64,000 bases of DNA, taken from contig JBLNCI010000050.1 in NCBI GenBank assembly GCA_050260515.1, positions 15,594 through 79,593 of the forward strand, written 5' to 3'. The translations under genes were made by a program, and so were the position numbers. This document shows positions 35,560 through 45,687 of the stretch, piece after piece; the stretch's first letter is position 1, and each line of letters starts with the position of its first letter. This DNA comes from DATJIG01 sp050260515 (GTDB taxonomy: Bacteria > Pseudomonadota > Alphaproteobacteria > SMXQ01). The notes beneath the pieces were generated by a model, which was not told where the DNA came from, searched no databases, and was given only the letters and a program-made list of their open reading frames with translations.

Positions 35560-36942
35560 GTGACCGATCGAGTCTGGAGCGAGCCCGCGCGACGCGCCGG
35601 AGACTGGCTCCGGGACCATCAGCGCGCGATCCGGCGTCTGCAGTGGGGCGTGGTCGCGACGTATCTGCTCCTGATCCTCGTTCCGGTGTTCCTGCCCCTC
35701 CCCGGCCGCGCGGCACATCTCTGGAACAACGTCACCGTCTTCGCCCAGTTCGTGTTCTGGGGGATCTGGTGGCCGTTCGTGCTGCTGAGCATGATCGTGG
35801 TCGGCCGGTCGTGGTGCGGCTTCTTCTGCCCCGAGGGAACGCTGACCGAGTTCGCGAGCCGCCATGGCCGCGGCCGTGGCGTGCCGCGGTGGGTGACGTG
35901 GGGCGGATGGCCGTTCGTCGCCTTCGCGCTGACGACGATCTACGGTCAGATGGTCAGCGTCTATCAGTACCCGCGGCCGGTGCTGCTGATCCTCGGCGGC
36001 TCGACCGTGGGCGCGATGGTCATCGGCTGGCTGTACGGCCGCAACAAGCGGGTCTGGTGCCGCTACCTGTGCCCGGTGAACGGCGTCTTCGCACTGCTCG
36101 CCAAGCTCGCGCCGGTGCACTTCCGGGTCGACCGCGACGCGTGGAGCGCGTCGGCAAAGCCGCTCGGCGGCCGTCGGCGCGTCAACTGCGCGCCCCTGGT
36201 GCCGATCAAGACCATGGAGGGCGCCGGCGCCTGCCACATGTGCGGCAAGTGCAGCGGATTCCGCGAGGCCGTGCAGCTCGCGCCGCGGTCGCCCAATGCG
36301 GAGATCGTCGGACTCTCCCCCGAGCGCATCGACCCGTGGGAGACCGTGCTGATCCTGTTCGGGCTGATGGGCGTCGCGGTCGGCGCCTTCCACTGGGTGT
36401 CGAGCCCGTGGTTCATCGCCACCAAGCAGGCGATCGCGGTCCGGCTGATCGAGGCCGGGCAGCTCTGGCCGCTCGAATGGTCGCTGCCGTGGTGGATCCT
36501 CACCAACTATCCCGAACAGAACGACGTGCTCACTGTCCTCGATGGCGCGATCCTGCTGGGCTACATCGTCGGCACGGCGGTGGTCATGGGGATCGCCTTG
36601 TCGATGATGCTGGCGGTCGCGACCCGCGCGGCGGGACCGTGGTCGTGGCCCCGGTTCCACCACCTTGCCCAGGCATTGATCCCGCTCGCCGGCTGCGGCG
36701 TGTTCCTCGGCCTGTCGAGCCTGACCGTCACGATCCTTCGCGCCGACGGTATCCGGCTGCACTGGGTGAACGACGCCCGCGCCGCGTTCCTCGCCGGCGC
36801 GGCGGCGTGGTCGCTGGTGCTCGCGTGGCGCATCGCCGGACGATACGCCCACGGCATCCGTCGCATTCTGTCGGTCGCCGCCGTCGCCTCGGCCGTCGCA
36901 CTCGGGGTGGCGAGCTGGGTGGTGCTGTTCTGGGTGTGGTAG
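35560..36942 (+). CDS. ftrD: FtrD-type polyferredoxin membrane protein (4Fe-4S)
   Basis: 460 residues from the GTG at 35560, with CGGGAGA upstream. Several membrane helices enclose three cysteine motifs: CGFFCPEGT, CRYLCPVNG and CHMCGKCSGF, giving NapH/FtrD-like iron-sulfur sites. In Bordetella and Brucella the homologue recycles electrons released when FtrB oxidises Fe(II). The C-terminal third has four further helices with conserved HHLAQ and HWVNDA. The expected FtrC/Ftr1 permease gene is missing between ftrB and this gene. Confidence 0.88.
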   Translation: MTDRVWSEPARRAGDWLRDHQRAIRRLQWGVVATYLLLILVPVFLPLPGRAAHLWNNVTVFAQFVFWGIWWPFVLLSMIVVGRSWCGFFCPEGTLTEFASRHGRGRGVPRWVTWGGWPFVAFALTTIYGQMVSVYQYPRPVLLILGGSTVGAMVIGWLYGRNKRVWCRYLCPVNGVFALLAKLAPVHFRVDRDAWSASAKPLGGRRRVNCAPLVPIKTMEGAGACHMCGKCSGFREAVQLAPRSPNAEIVGLSPERIDPWETVLILFGLMGVAVGAFHWVSSPWFIATKQAIAVRLIEAGQLWPLEWSLPWWILTNYPEQNDVLTVLDGAILLGYIVGTAVVMGIALSMMLAVATRAAGPWSWPRFHHLAQALIPLAGCGVFLGLSSLTVTILRADGIRLHWVNDARAAFLAGAAAWSLVLAWRIAGRYAHGIRRILSVAAVASAVALGVASWVVLFWVW

Positions 36943-36982
36943 CGGTTACGGCGCTGAGGGTGTGACTGCTTCGCCGGCGCGA

Positions 36983-37990
36983 TCACCGCCCGGGCGCATA
37001 GATCTGGTCGTAGACGCCGCCCGAGGCGAAGTGCTTCTTCTGCGTGGCCGCCCAGCCGCCGAACATCGGATCGTCGATCGTCAGCAACGCAACCTCCGGG
37101 AACAGATCCTTGTGGCGCTCGGCGACTTCGGCAAGGCGCGGACGGAAGTAATGTCGCGCGGCGATCTCCTGCCCCTCCGGCGTGTAGAGGAACTGCAGGT
37201 ACGCGGCGGCGATATCGCGCGTCCCTTTACGGCCGGCGACCCGGTCGACCACCGCGACCGGCGGCTCGGCCAGCACGCTGATGCTCGGCACCACGATGTC
37301 GAATTTGTCGGGACCGAGATCCTTGATCGCGAGATACGCCTCGTTCTCCCACGACAGCAGCACGTCGCCGATACCGCGCTCGACGAACGTCACCGTCGAG
37401 CCGCGCGCGCCGGCGTCGAGAACCGCGACCCGCTTGTAGATGTCGGCGACGAACGCCCGCGCCTTCGCCTCGTCGCCACCCCACGTCCTCATCGCATATC
37501 CCCACGCGGCGAGGTAGTTCCAGCGTGCTCCGCCCGACGTCTTCGGGTTTGGCGTGACGATCGACAGTCCGGCCTTCGCGACCAGATCGCCCCAATCGCC
37601 GATTCCCTTGGGGTTGCCCTTGCGGACGAGGAACACGATCGTCGACGTATACGGCGCGGCGTTGTCCGGCAGCCGCGTCTGCCAGTCGCGCGCAATCAGT
37701 CCCCGCGCGGCAATGGCATCGATGTCCGGAGCCAGCGCCAGGGTCACCACGTCGGCATCGAGACCTTCCATCACCGCGCGCGCCTGACTACCCGAGCCGC
37801 CATGCGACTGGCGGATCGATATCTGCTGGCCGGTCTTTTGCCGCCACTGCGCGACGAAGGCGCGGTTGATGTCCTCGTAGAACTCCCGGGTCGGATCGTA
37901 CGAAACGTTGAGGAGCCGCATTTGCGCGCTCGCCGGAACAGTGGACAGGGCGAGCACGGCGGCGAGCAGCATCGTGGACAGGCGCGGCAT
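36983..37990 (-). CDS. Second periplasmic sulfate-binding protein (Sbp/CysP paralogue)
   Basis: 335 residues from the ATG at 37990 (signal peptide ending ASA-QMRL); the longer frame runs across the divergent promoter. Sulfate-binding motifs are present: LNVSYDPTREFYEDIN, IRQSHGGSGSQARAVMEGLDADVVTLA, NPKTSGGARWNYLAAWGYA and GARGSTVTFVERGIGDVLLSWE. It is encoded without permease or ATPase genes and diverges from a SulP transporter, so it must use the CysTWA complex at 13-17 kb or one elsewhere. Confidence 0.93.
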   Translation of the reverse strand: MPRLSTMLLAAVLALSTVPASAQMRLLNVSYDPTREFYEDINRAFVAQWRQKTGQQISIRQSHGGSGSQARAVMEGLDADVVTLALAPDIDAIAARGLIARDWQTRLPDNAAPYTSTIVFLVRKGNPKGIGDWGDLVAKAGLSIVTPNPKTSGGARWNYLAAWGYAMRTWGGDEAKARAFVADIYKRVAVLDAGARGSTVTFVERGIGDVLLSWENEAYLAIKDLGPDKFDIVVPSISVLAEPPVAVVDRVAGRKGTRDIAAAYLQFLYTPEGQEIAARHYFRPRLAEVAERHKDLFPEVALLTIDDPMFGGWAATQKKHFASGGVYDQIYAPGR

Positions 37991-38255
37991 CTCTGAACCT
38001 CTCGTTGCGAGGTATATACAAGTACTTCGTGTCGTAGGCTTCATAAATACAAATATGTTGCGCTGAATGTCATGCGCGCGGCGCGTGGCGGACATTCCTA
38101 ACGGCAACCGCTCCGGGGGCGTTCCCGATATTGATCTGATGCTGCGCATCCACGAGGATGACGCGTCTTCTGCAAGTCACCGCGCTTCGGAGGACGCCGC
38201 CGACCGCGAGGATCGGCGACTCCCCCGTCGCGGCGAGCGCTGTTCTGGTTTGACG

Positions 38256-39991
<1,736 letters not shown>

Positions 39992-39995
<4 letters not shown>

Positions 39996-40654
39996 GCCGC
40001 CAGGCGCTCGCCGCGGCACTCAAGCTCGGAGTGCCGAAGCGCGAGGCGGCGCGGCTCGCGCGTCTCGATACGCCGGAGAAGATCCAGGATTTCCTGACGG
40101 CCATGCCGACCAACTTCGAGCCGGATGGGGATACCTGTCGCTCGGTGGTGGCCACTTTGCGTTACGGACGCGCCCACTGCATCGAGGCGGCGTTCATCGG
40201 CGCGTGCGCGCTGTGGATCCACGGCGAGCCGCCGCTGCTCATGGACCTGCGCGCGGCGAAGGACGACGACCATGTGGTCGTGCTGTTCCGCCGCTCCGAC
40301 CGCTGGGGCGCGATCTCGAAGAGCAATCACATCTGGCTGCGGTGGCGCGATCCCGTGTACTGCACTGTCCGTGAGCTCGCGATGTCGTACTTCCACGAGT
40401 ACGTGACGGGGCCCAGGAAGACGCTGCGCGCCTACTCGCGGCCGATCGACTTGCGCCGCTTCGACCCGAAGCTCTGGGTCACCAATGGCGATCATTGCTG
40501 GGACGTCGGCGCGGCCTGCGACGACGCGCGCCATTATCCGCTGATCACGCCGGCGCAGGCAAAGCGGTTGCGCCCGCGCGACGCGATGGAGGTGCGGGCC
40601 GGAAAGCTGCTGCAGTTCCAGGCCCGCGATCGCAGGACGTCCTTGCGCTACTGA
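39992..40654 (+). CDS. Transglutaminase-like (papain-fold) protein of unknown function
   Basis: 220 residues from a GTG that overlaps the SulP stop by four bases (GTGA), so the two are translationally coupled. Sequence shows a Cys in GRAHCIEAAFIGACALWIHG, an Asp-His pair in DLRAAKDDDHVVVLFRR and an aromatic-rich C-terminal half (AMSYFHEYVTG, LWVTNGDHCWDV). The Cys followed by D-x-H spacing resembles the transglutaminase-like superfamily triad. No signal peptide. Possible peptidase or acyl transferase; not identified further. Confidence 0.6.
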
Positions 40655-40678
40655 ATTCGACCCAGCGCAGCCGGGAGA

Positions 40679-40945
40679 TCAGCTTTTCGGCTCCGCCTGC
40701 ACCTGCTCGCCCTGCAGCGGCCGCACGACGCCCTTTTCCTTGAGCTGCTGGACCAGATTCTGCATCGCGCCGAGCCCTTGCAGGAACGCATCTGGCGGCA
40801 TGATGAGCTGGGTCAGGAACTGCATGGTGGGACGGCCGTTCTTGTCCTTCGCCGTCGGCGAGAGCGTGAACAGGTCGACGCGGACCATTCCGCCGATCAG
40901 CGTGATGTTCGAAATGCCGTCGCAATAGATCTTGTCCTCGCTCAT
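40679..40945 (-). CDS. Small protein of unknown function
   Basis: 88 residues, MSEDKIYCDGISNITLIGG start, with predicted beta strands (MVRVDLFTLS, PTMQFLTQLIMP) followed by a helix (AFLQGLGAMQNLVQQLKEKGVV). The pattern of short beta sheet then helix with 'MPPDAF' resembles small DUF3467-like proteins, but I cannot assign it. AAAGGAG precedes the ATG. Last gene after the secretion/protease run, 33 bases from the protease stop. Confidence 0.6.
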   Translation of the reverse strand: MSEDKIYCDGISNITLIGGMVRVDLFTLSPTAKDKNGRPTMQFLTQLIMPPDAFLQGLGAMQNLVQQLKEKGVVRPLQGEQVQAEPKS

Positions 40946-40978
40946 GACTGCTCCTTTGCAATGTGATCGTCGCGGCCG

Positions 40979-41749
40979 TCAGGGCCGATGCTCGGAATGG
41001 CCGAGTTCCGGAATGGCCCGCGTCGACACCGCCACGCTGAGTCCGGTGCGCCGCTCGACGCCGACCAGAAGCCCGGCGACCCGGTACGTTCCGCCGAGCG
41101 CCACGAACAGAGGTCCGCCCGAGACGCCGCGGGTGCCGGCGCACGCATGCCGGAACGCAAGACCGGCCTCCACTATGTCCTCGACCGCGCAGCGATCGTC
41201 AACGCGCAATGCTTGGGCCACGTCCTGGTTGTAGCCGGCGATGATCAGCGGCGTCCCGTGACCCAGCACCTGCTCGGCTTCCGGCCCGATCAACGGTGCA
41301 ACCCACCCGACGGTACCGCCGATGGGGGCATCGAGTTCGAGGAGCGCCCAGTCGCGAGCGGGCTCATACCCGGCGGTCGCGGGGCTGTAGGCGGGCCTCG
41401 CCGCGGTGATCGCTCGCGTCACCCCGGCGTGGGCGAGGTACTCGCCGTGAGACCACCCCGCGACGAAGTGGATGACACCGACCGGGACCGGCCCCTTGGT
41501 CACCGGGTTCCAGAGGCAGTGCGCCGCCGTGAGAACCTGCCGCTCGCCGACGAGCACGCCGGTGCAATGCGCCTTCCCCGCGACATTGACGCGGCCGACG
41601 GTCCGCCACGGCCACTCGGATTCGACGACCGCCCGGCGATGATCGTCGGCGGGAATTCCCGGAAGCGAGGCGCGGTCGGCGGCGAACGCACCGGCCGCAC
41701 AGGCCAGCGTGACCACGACCGCCGCGGTCACGCTGGCCCGATGCAGCAC
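40979..41749 (-). CDS. Trypsin-like serine protease, secreted
   Basis: 256 residues from a GTG one base after the stop of the HlyD-like gene. Sec signal peptide to about AFAA-DRA. Catalytic triad: His in LTAAHCLW, Asp in PARDWALLEL, Ser in RGVSGGPLF (the usual GDSGGP has Val in place of Asp). Cysteines near AHC and DRCAVEDIVEAGLAFRHACAG may form disulfides. S1-family periplasmic or exported peptidase. Co-transcribed with the type I secretion pair but with its own Sec signal, so it is unlikely to be their cargo; it could act on cargo or on the envelope. Confidence 0.88.
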   Translation of the reverse strand: MLHRASVTAAVVVTLACAAGAFAADRASLPGIPADDHRRAVVESEWPWRTVGRVNVAGKAHCTGVLVGERQVLTAAHCLWNPVTKGPVPVGVIHFVAGWSHGEYLAHAGVTRAITAARPAYSPATAGYEPARDWALLELDAPIGGTVGWVAPLIGPEAEQVLGHGTPLIIAGYNQDVAQALRVDDRCAVEDIVEAGLAFRHACAGTRGVSGGPLFVALGGTYRVAGLLVGVERRTGLSVAVSTRAIPELGHSEHRP

Positions 41750-41750
41750 G

Positions 41751-43121
41751 TCAGTCCTCGCGGAGCCCCCGGTTCAGTCCGCTGAGCAGCGGCTTGAACA
41801 GGTAGCTCATCAGGGTGCGTTCGCCGGTGACGATCATCGCCTCGGCCGGCATCCCCGGATAGAGCTTCGCGTCGTTCAGCTCGTCGAGCCCGCGGTCGAT
41901 CACGATGCGCGCCGTGTAGTACGCGTTGCCGGTGCGTTGATCCTGCTGACGATCGGCCGATACGGTCTGGACGTGCCCGAACACGGTCGGCGTCACCCGC
42001 TGGTTCAGAGCGGTGAGCCGGAGCTGCACCGGAAGGTCGGCGTGGACCACGTCGATGTCGGTCGGCGCGACCTGGGCCTCGGCGACGAGCTGATCCTTCT
42101 GCGGAACGATCTCCATCACCGTATCGCGCGGCGGCAGCACGCCGCCCGGGGTGAACAGCTTCAGATTCACGATCTGGCCGTCGGTCGGAGCGCGCACGGT
42201 CGTGCGGTCGAGCACCTCCTGTGCCGAACGCAGCTTCTCGCGCAGCTCGCCGATCTTGACCTGCTCGTCGTGCAGTTTCTGCGCGGCGTCGGTGACGTTC
42301 GACACGGTGAGGTCGACTTTCTTGAGCTCGTTCTCGCCGGCGGTCTGCTGCGCCCGGGCGATCGCCGCATAGTTCTGCGCACGGGTGCCCTCGATCTCGG
42401 CGACATTCCGCTGGAGCTGGAGGAGGCGCGGCTTGCGTTCGAGTCCCTTGGCGAGCAGCTCCTCGACGCCCTTCTGCTCTTCCTTGATCAGCTTGAGCTG
42501 CTGATCCTGCGAGGCGATCTGGTTGCGGAGACCCTTCACTTCCTCGTCGATCTGCGCATTGCGCTGATCGAGAATCTTGATCTGGCTCTCGATCGCATCG
42601 CGCTTGGCGATGAACGCCCGCTGCTGCGAGTTGACGATCGCCTGGACGCCGACGTCGCCCGCGTCCGCGCGCTTGGTCAGCTCCTCGGGAAACGCGATGG
42701 TATCGCGACGGTCGCGTTCGGCGAGCAGCCGCGCCTGCAGCGCGAGCGACGCGTCGAGATCCGACCGCAGCATGTCGACGTTCGCGCGGGCCGACGTGTC
42801 GTCCATGATCACCAGCGTCTGGCCGGCGACGACCTGGTCGCCTTCATGCACCAGCACCTTCGACACAGTGCCGCCGTCGAAGTGCTGAATCGCCTTTTTG
42901 CTGCTCTCGACGACGATGGTCGCCGGCGCCACCGCGGCGCTGTCGATCGGGGCGACGGACGCCCACCCGACGAAGCCGACGAAGAACACCGTCACGATCA
43001 CCAGGCCGACGAAGACGATGCGGCTGATGTTCATCGCCTGCGACACATCGCGCATCGACAGGACGTGGTTGGTCACCCGCGCCGGGACGCGGTGGTCGGA
43101 GGGAATGCTTTTGAGGGTCAT
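41751..43121 (-). CDS. Type I secretion membrane-fusion (HlyD/PrsE-like) adaptor
   Basis: 456 residues. One N-terminal membrane helix (IVFVGLVIVTVFFVGFVGWASVAPIDSAAVAP), a lipoyl-like segment (VSKVLVHEGDQVVAGQTLVIMDD), a long coiled coil (about residues 110-310, rich in Q, K, E, L) and a C-terminal beta-barrel region (VPQKDQLVAEAQVAPTDIDVV, PGMPAEAMIVTGERTLMSYLFKPL). This is the periplasmic adaptor that links the ABC exporter to an outer-membrane TolC channel. Overlaps the ATPase gene by four bases. No TolC gene in the window. Confidence 0.93.
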   Translation of the reverse strand: MTLKSIPSDHRVPARVTNHVLSMRDVSQAMNISRIVFVGLVIVTVFFVGFVGWASVAPIDSAAVAPATIVVESSKKAIQHFDGGTVSKVLVHEGDQVVAGQTLVIMDDTSARANVDMLRSDLDASLALQARLLAERDRRDTIAFPEELTKRADAGDVGVQAIVNSQQRAFIAKRDAIESQIKILDQRNAQIDEEVKGLRNQIASQDQQLKLIKEEQKGVEELLAKGLERKPRLLQLQRNVAEIEGTRAQNYAAIARAQQTAGENELKKVDLTVSNVTDAAQKLHDEQVKIGELREKLRSAQEVLDRTTVRAPTDGQIVNLKLFTPGGVLPPRDTVMEIVPQKDQLVAEAQVAPTDIDVVHADLPVQLRLTALNQRVTPTVFGHVQTVSADRQQDQRTGNAYYTARIVIDRGLDELNDAKLYPGMPAEAMIVTGERTLMSYLFKPLLSGLNRGLRED

Positions 43122-44872
43122 AGCGAATCCTGAGCGACTTGAACGCTGGCGAGCGGCCGCGGGCCGCGGATCGGAGCCGGCTGGCCGCCGACATTCCAGC
43201 CCATCTTGGCGAGTACCTCGTCACGCGGGCCGAGCAGCTCGACGCGGCCGTTGCGCATCACCAGCACCTTGTCCGCGAGGACGAGGAGATTCGGGCGCTG
43301 CGTGACGACCGCGACGGAGATCTTCCGCTCCTTCGCGGCTCGGATCGCGGCGGCGAGGGCCTGCTCGCCGGCCGAGTCCAGATTGGAGTTCGGCTCGTCG
43401 AGCACGATGAACGACGGCTTGCCGAAGAACGCGCGGGCGAGCCCGATCATCTGGCGCTGTCCGCCGGACAGGTTCCAGCGACCGTCGCCGATCGGCGTGT
43501 CGTAGCCCTTCGGCAGGCTGAGGATCAGATCGTGGGCGCCGGCGACGCGGGCCGCCTCGATGACGTCTTCGTCAGAGGCCTCGCCGAAGCGGGCGATGTT
43601 CTCGCGAACCGTGCCGGCGAACAGATCGACCGTCTGCGGCAGGTACCCCATATAGCGGCCGCGGTCGGTGGCATCCCAGGCCACCACGTCGGCGCCGTCG
43701 AGGCGCACCGCGCCGCGGAACGGCACGAGGCTGCCGACGAGCAGGCGTGCGAGCGTGGTCTTGCCGGCGCCAGAGGGTCCGATGATGGCGAGAGTCTCGC
43801 CCGGCTCGACCGCGAAGCTGACCTGCTGGACCGTCGGTTCCGGAGCGCCCGGCGGGCCGTACGTCACCTGCTCGGCGGCGATCCGTCCCTGTGGCCGCGG
43901 CAGCGCCGTCGTCGGCGCATCGTCGGTCACGATCTGCAGCAGCTCAGCGAGGCGGCGATAGCTCGCCTGCGCAGCGACCAGCACCTTCCACACGCTGATC
44001 GCCTGCTCGAACGGCGCCACCGCGCGACCCATGATGATCGAGGCCGCGATCATCGACCCACCGGTCATCTCGTGATGCACGACGAGCCAGGCGCCCGCGC
44101 CGAGAATTCCGACCTGCAGCAGAAGGCGCCAGAACTTCGCGGCCGACGAGATCCAGCTCATCTGGTCGTTGGCCTTCTCGAGATGCGCCGCGCTCTCGTC
44201 GTTGAGGTCGTGCCAGCGGTGAAGGATGCCCGGCAGCATGCCCATCGCGACGATGGTGTCGGCGTTGCGGATCGTCATGTCCGCCTCGGCGAAGGCGCGG
44301 GCCGAGGTCCGGTTGGATTCCTGCAGCGCACCGCGCGAGCGGCTCTCGTTGAGGTAGGCAAGCCCGGCGAGAACGATCGCACCGACCAACGACATCCAGC
44401 CGAGGACGGGGTGGATGAGGAACACGATGCCGAGGAAGATCGGCGCCCACGGCGCATCGAACAGCGGCACCAGCGCGGGGCCGCCGACGAGCTGGCGCAA
44501 GGTCGCGATGTCGCGCAGACCGAGCGCGCCGAACGGATTGCCCTGGCGGATGGTCCGCAGCACCGATGCCTCGATGACCGGCTTCGCCAACCGGCTGTCG
44601 AGCCAGGCGCCGATGCGCGTCAGCATCATCGAGCGGATGGCGTCGAGCGATGCCATGACGAGCAGCGCCGCGCAAATGATCAGCGTGAGAAGGATGAGCG
44701 TCGCGCCATTACCGGTCGGGATGACGCGGTCGTAGACCTGCATCATGTAGATGGGCGACGCGAGGACCAGCAGGTTCATCGCGAAGCTGAAAATGCCGAT
44801 GATCCACGCCGCTACGCGCACATGGCGTAAGGCGTCGCCGAGCGGGCCCCTCTTGCCGATGGGTTCTGCCAC
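43118..44872 (-). CDS. Type I secretion ABC transporter permease/ATPase (PrtD/PrsD-like)
   Basis: 584 residues. Six membrane helices in the first 300 residues, no C39 peptidase domain, then a complete nucleotide-binding domain: Walker A IIGPSGAGKTTLARL, signature WNLSGGQRQMIGLARA, Walker B FIVLDEPNSNLD. The length and lack of C39 place it with the PrtD/HasD/PrsD exporters of unprocessed proteins carrying C-terminal signals. First gene of the operon with the adaptor and a serine protease. The GH16 glycanases at 60-64 kb, lacking Sec signals, are candidate substrates. Confidence 0.93.
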   Translation of the reverse strand: MAEPIGKRGPLGDALRHVRVAAWIIGIFSFAMNLLVLASPIYMMQVYDRVIPTGNGATLILLTLIICAALLVMASLDAIRSMMLTRIGAWLDSRLAKPVIEASVLRTIRQGNPFGALGLRDIATLRQLVGGPALVPLFDAPWAPIFLGIVFLIHPVLGWMSLVGAIVLAGLAYLNESRSRGALQESNRTSARAFAEADMTIRNADTIVAMGMLPGILHRWHDLNDESAAHLEKANDQMSWISSAAKFWRLLLQVGILGAGAWLVVHHEMTGGSMIAASIIMGRAVAPFEQAISVWKVLVAAQASYRRLAELLQIVTDDAPTTALPRPQGRIAAEQVTYGPPGAPEPTVQQVSFAVEPGETLAIIGPSGAGKTTLARLLVGSLVPFRGAVRLDGADVVAWDATDRGRYMGYLPQTVDLFAGTVRENIARFGEASDEDVIEAARVAGAHDLILSLPKGYDTPIGDGRWNLSGGQRQMIGLARAFFGKPSFIVLDEPNSNLDSAGEQALAAAIRAAKERKISVAVVTQRPNLLVLADKVLVMRNGRVELLGPRDEVLAKMGWNVGGQPAPIRGPRPLASVQVAQDSL

Positions 44873-45279
44873 GAAACTCTCCAGACTGGTCCATTGGCGG
44901 ACCGAAACGATAGTTTACCGCGTCGTACCGAGCCACGGCAGTGGCCCATCCGTCCGCCCCGCCTCTTGGGGCAATTTTTTACGTCAAATCTGTGACTTAG
45001 CTACTTTTGCCTGCCACCGACGGGCCACGACTGCGGGCGTCCCGGCCTGCATAGACCAGTCCGTTCGGTCTAGGCAACCCGTATCAGCCGCACAAGCGAA
45101 TCTTAGCCGGTCACACAAATGCGTGATGTGGCATCGCGGCGGCGGGAAAGCGGCGCGAAGCCGCCTCGCCGAAGCGCCGGTGCGCTGGGCCGTGAGTCAG
45201 CCCCACTTGGGCTTGATCTGTCTCAACGCGGCTACGGTGCGCATCGGTATCGTGTGTCCCAGCCATGAAGGAGGCCGAT
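44873..45279. other. Divergent intergenic region between the secretion ATPase and the baeRF-like gene
   Basis: About 400 bases with no gene. Less GC-rich than its flanks, with GGGGCAATTTTTTACG near 44975. It holds the TetR-type palindrome described separately and a smaller inverted repeat GGTCC-N6-GGACC near 44888. Confidence 0.6.
45052..45072. promoter_or_regulatory. TetR-type palindrome TAGACC-N9-GGTCTA
   Basis: Perfect 6-bp arms 9 bases apart. AGACC...GGTCT arms of this size are typical of operators for TetR-family regulators in proteobacteria. No TetR gene is adjacent. It could control the secretion operon, the baeRF-like gene, or both. Confidence 0.4.
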
Positions 45280-45666
45280 GTGACCCATTACCATGCCGTC
45301 GTCTGGATCGATCATAGCGAGGCGAAGGTTCTTTCGTTCAATGCCGACGACGTCGACGAGTCGATCGTCCGTCCGGCGAACCCGCACGTCCATGTGCACC
45401 ACAAGGCCGGCGTCACCGGTCCCGGCAAGGACACGCCCGACGTCCACTTCATGCGCAAGGTCGCCGACAGCCTGCATCCGTTCGGCGAGATCCTCATCGC
45501 CGGCCCAGGCACCGCGAAGACGGAGCTCGCCGAGTTCATCCGACAGCACGACGCCGGGCTCAGCGCCAAGATCCTCGGCGTGCAGACGCTCGATCATCCG
45601 AGCGATGGTCAAATCGTCGCCTTTGGTCGAAAATACTTCCGCGCCGCCGACAGGATGAGACGCTAA
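45280..45666 (+). CDS. Bacterial eRF1-like (baeRF-type) 'translational machinery' protein
   Basis: 128 residues from the GTG at 45280, which has AAGGAGG five bases upstream; an ATG at 45265 contains that ribosome-binding site and is therefore less likely. The opening HYHAVVWIDHSEAKVLSF and the HVHHKAGVTGPGKDTPDVHFMRKVADSL segment match a small proteobacterial family related to archaeal/eukaryal release factor domain 2-3. The C-terminal AGPGTAKTELAEFIRQHD and LGVQTLDHPSDGQIVAFGRKYF complete it. Function is thought to involve ribosomes or stress but is not established. A beta-glucosidase gene follows 21 bases downstream. Confidence 0.75.
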   Translation: MTHYHAVVWIDHSEAKVLSFNADDVDESIVRPANPHVHVHHKAGVTGPGKDTPDVHFMRKVADSLHPFGEILIAGPGTAKTELAEFIRQHDAGLSAKILGVQTLDHPSDGQIVAFGRKYFRAADRMRR

Positions 45667-45687
45667 CGGCGGCACCGGAGAGCGCGG

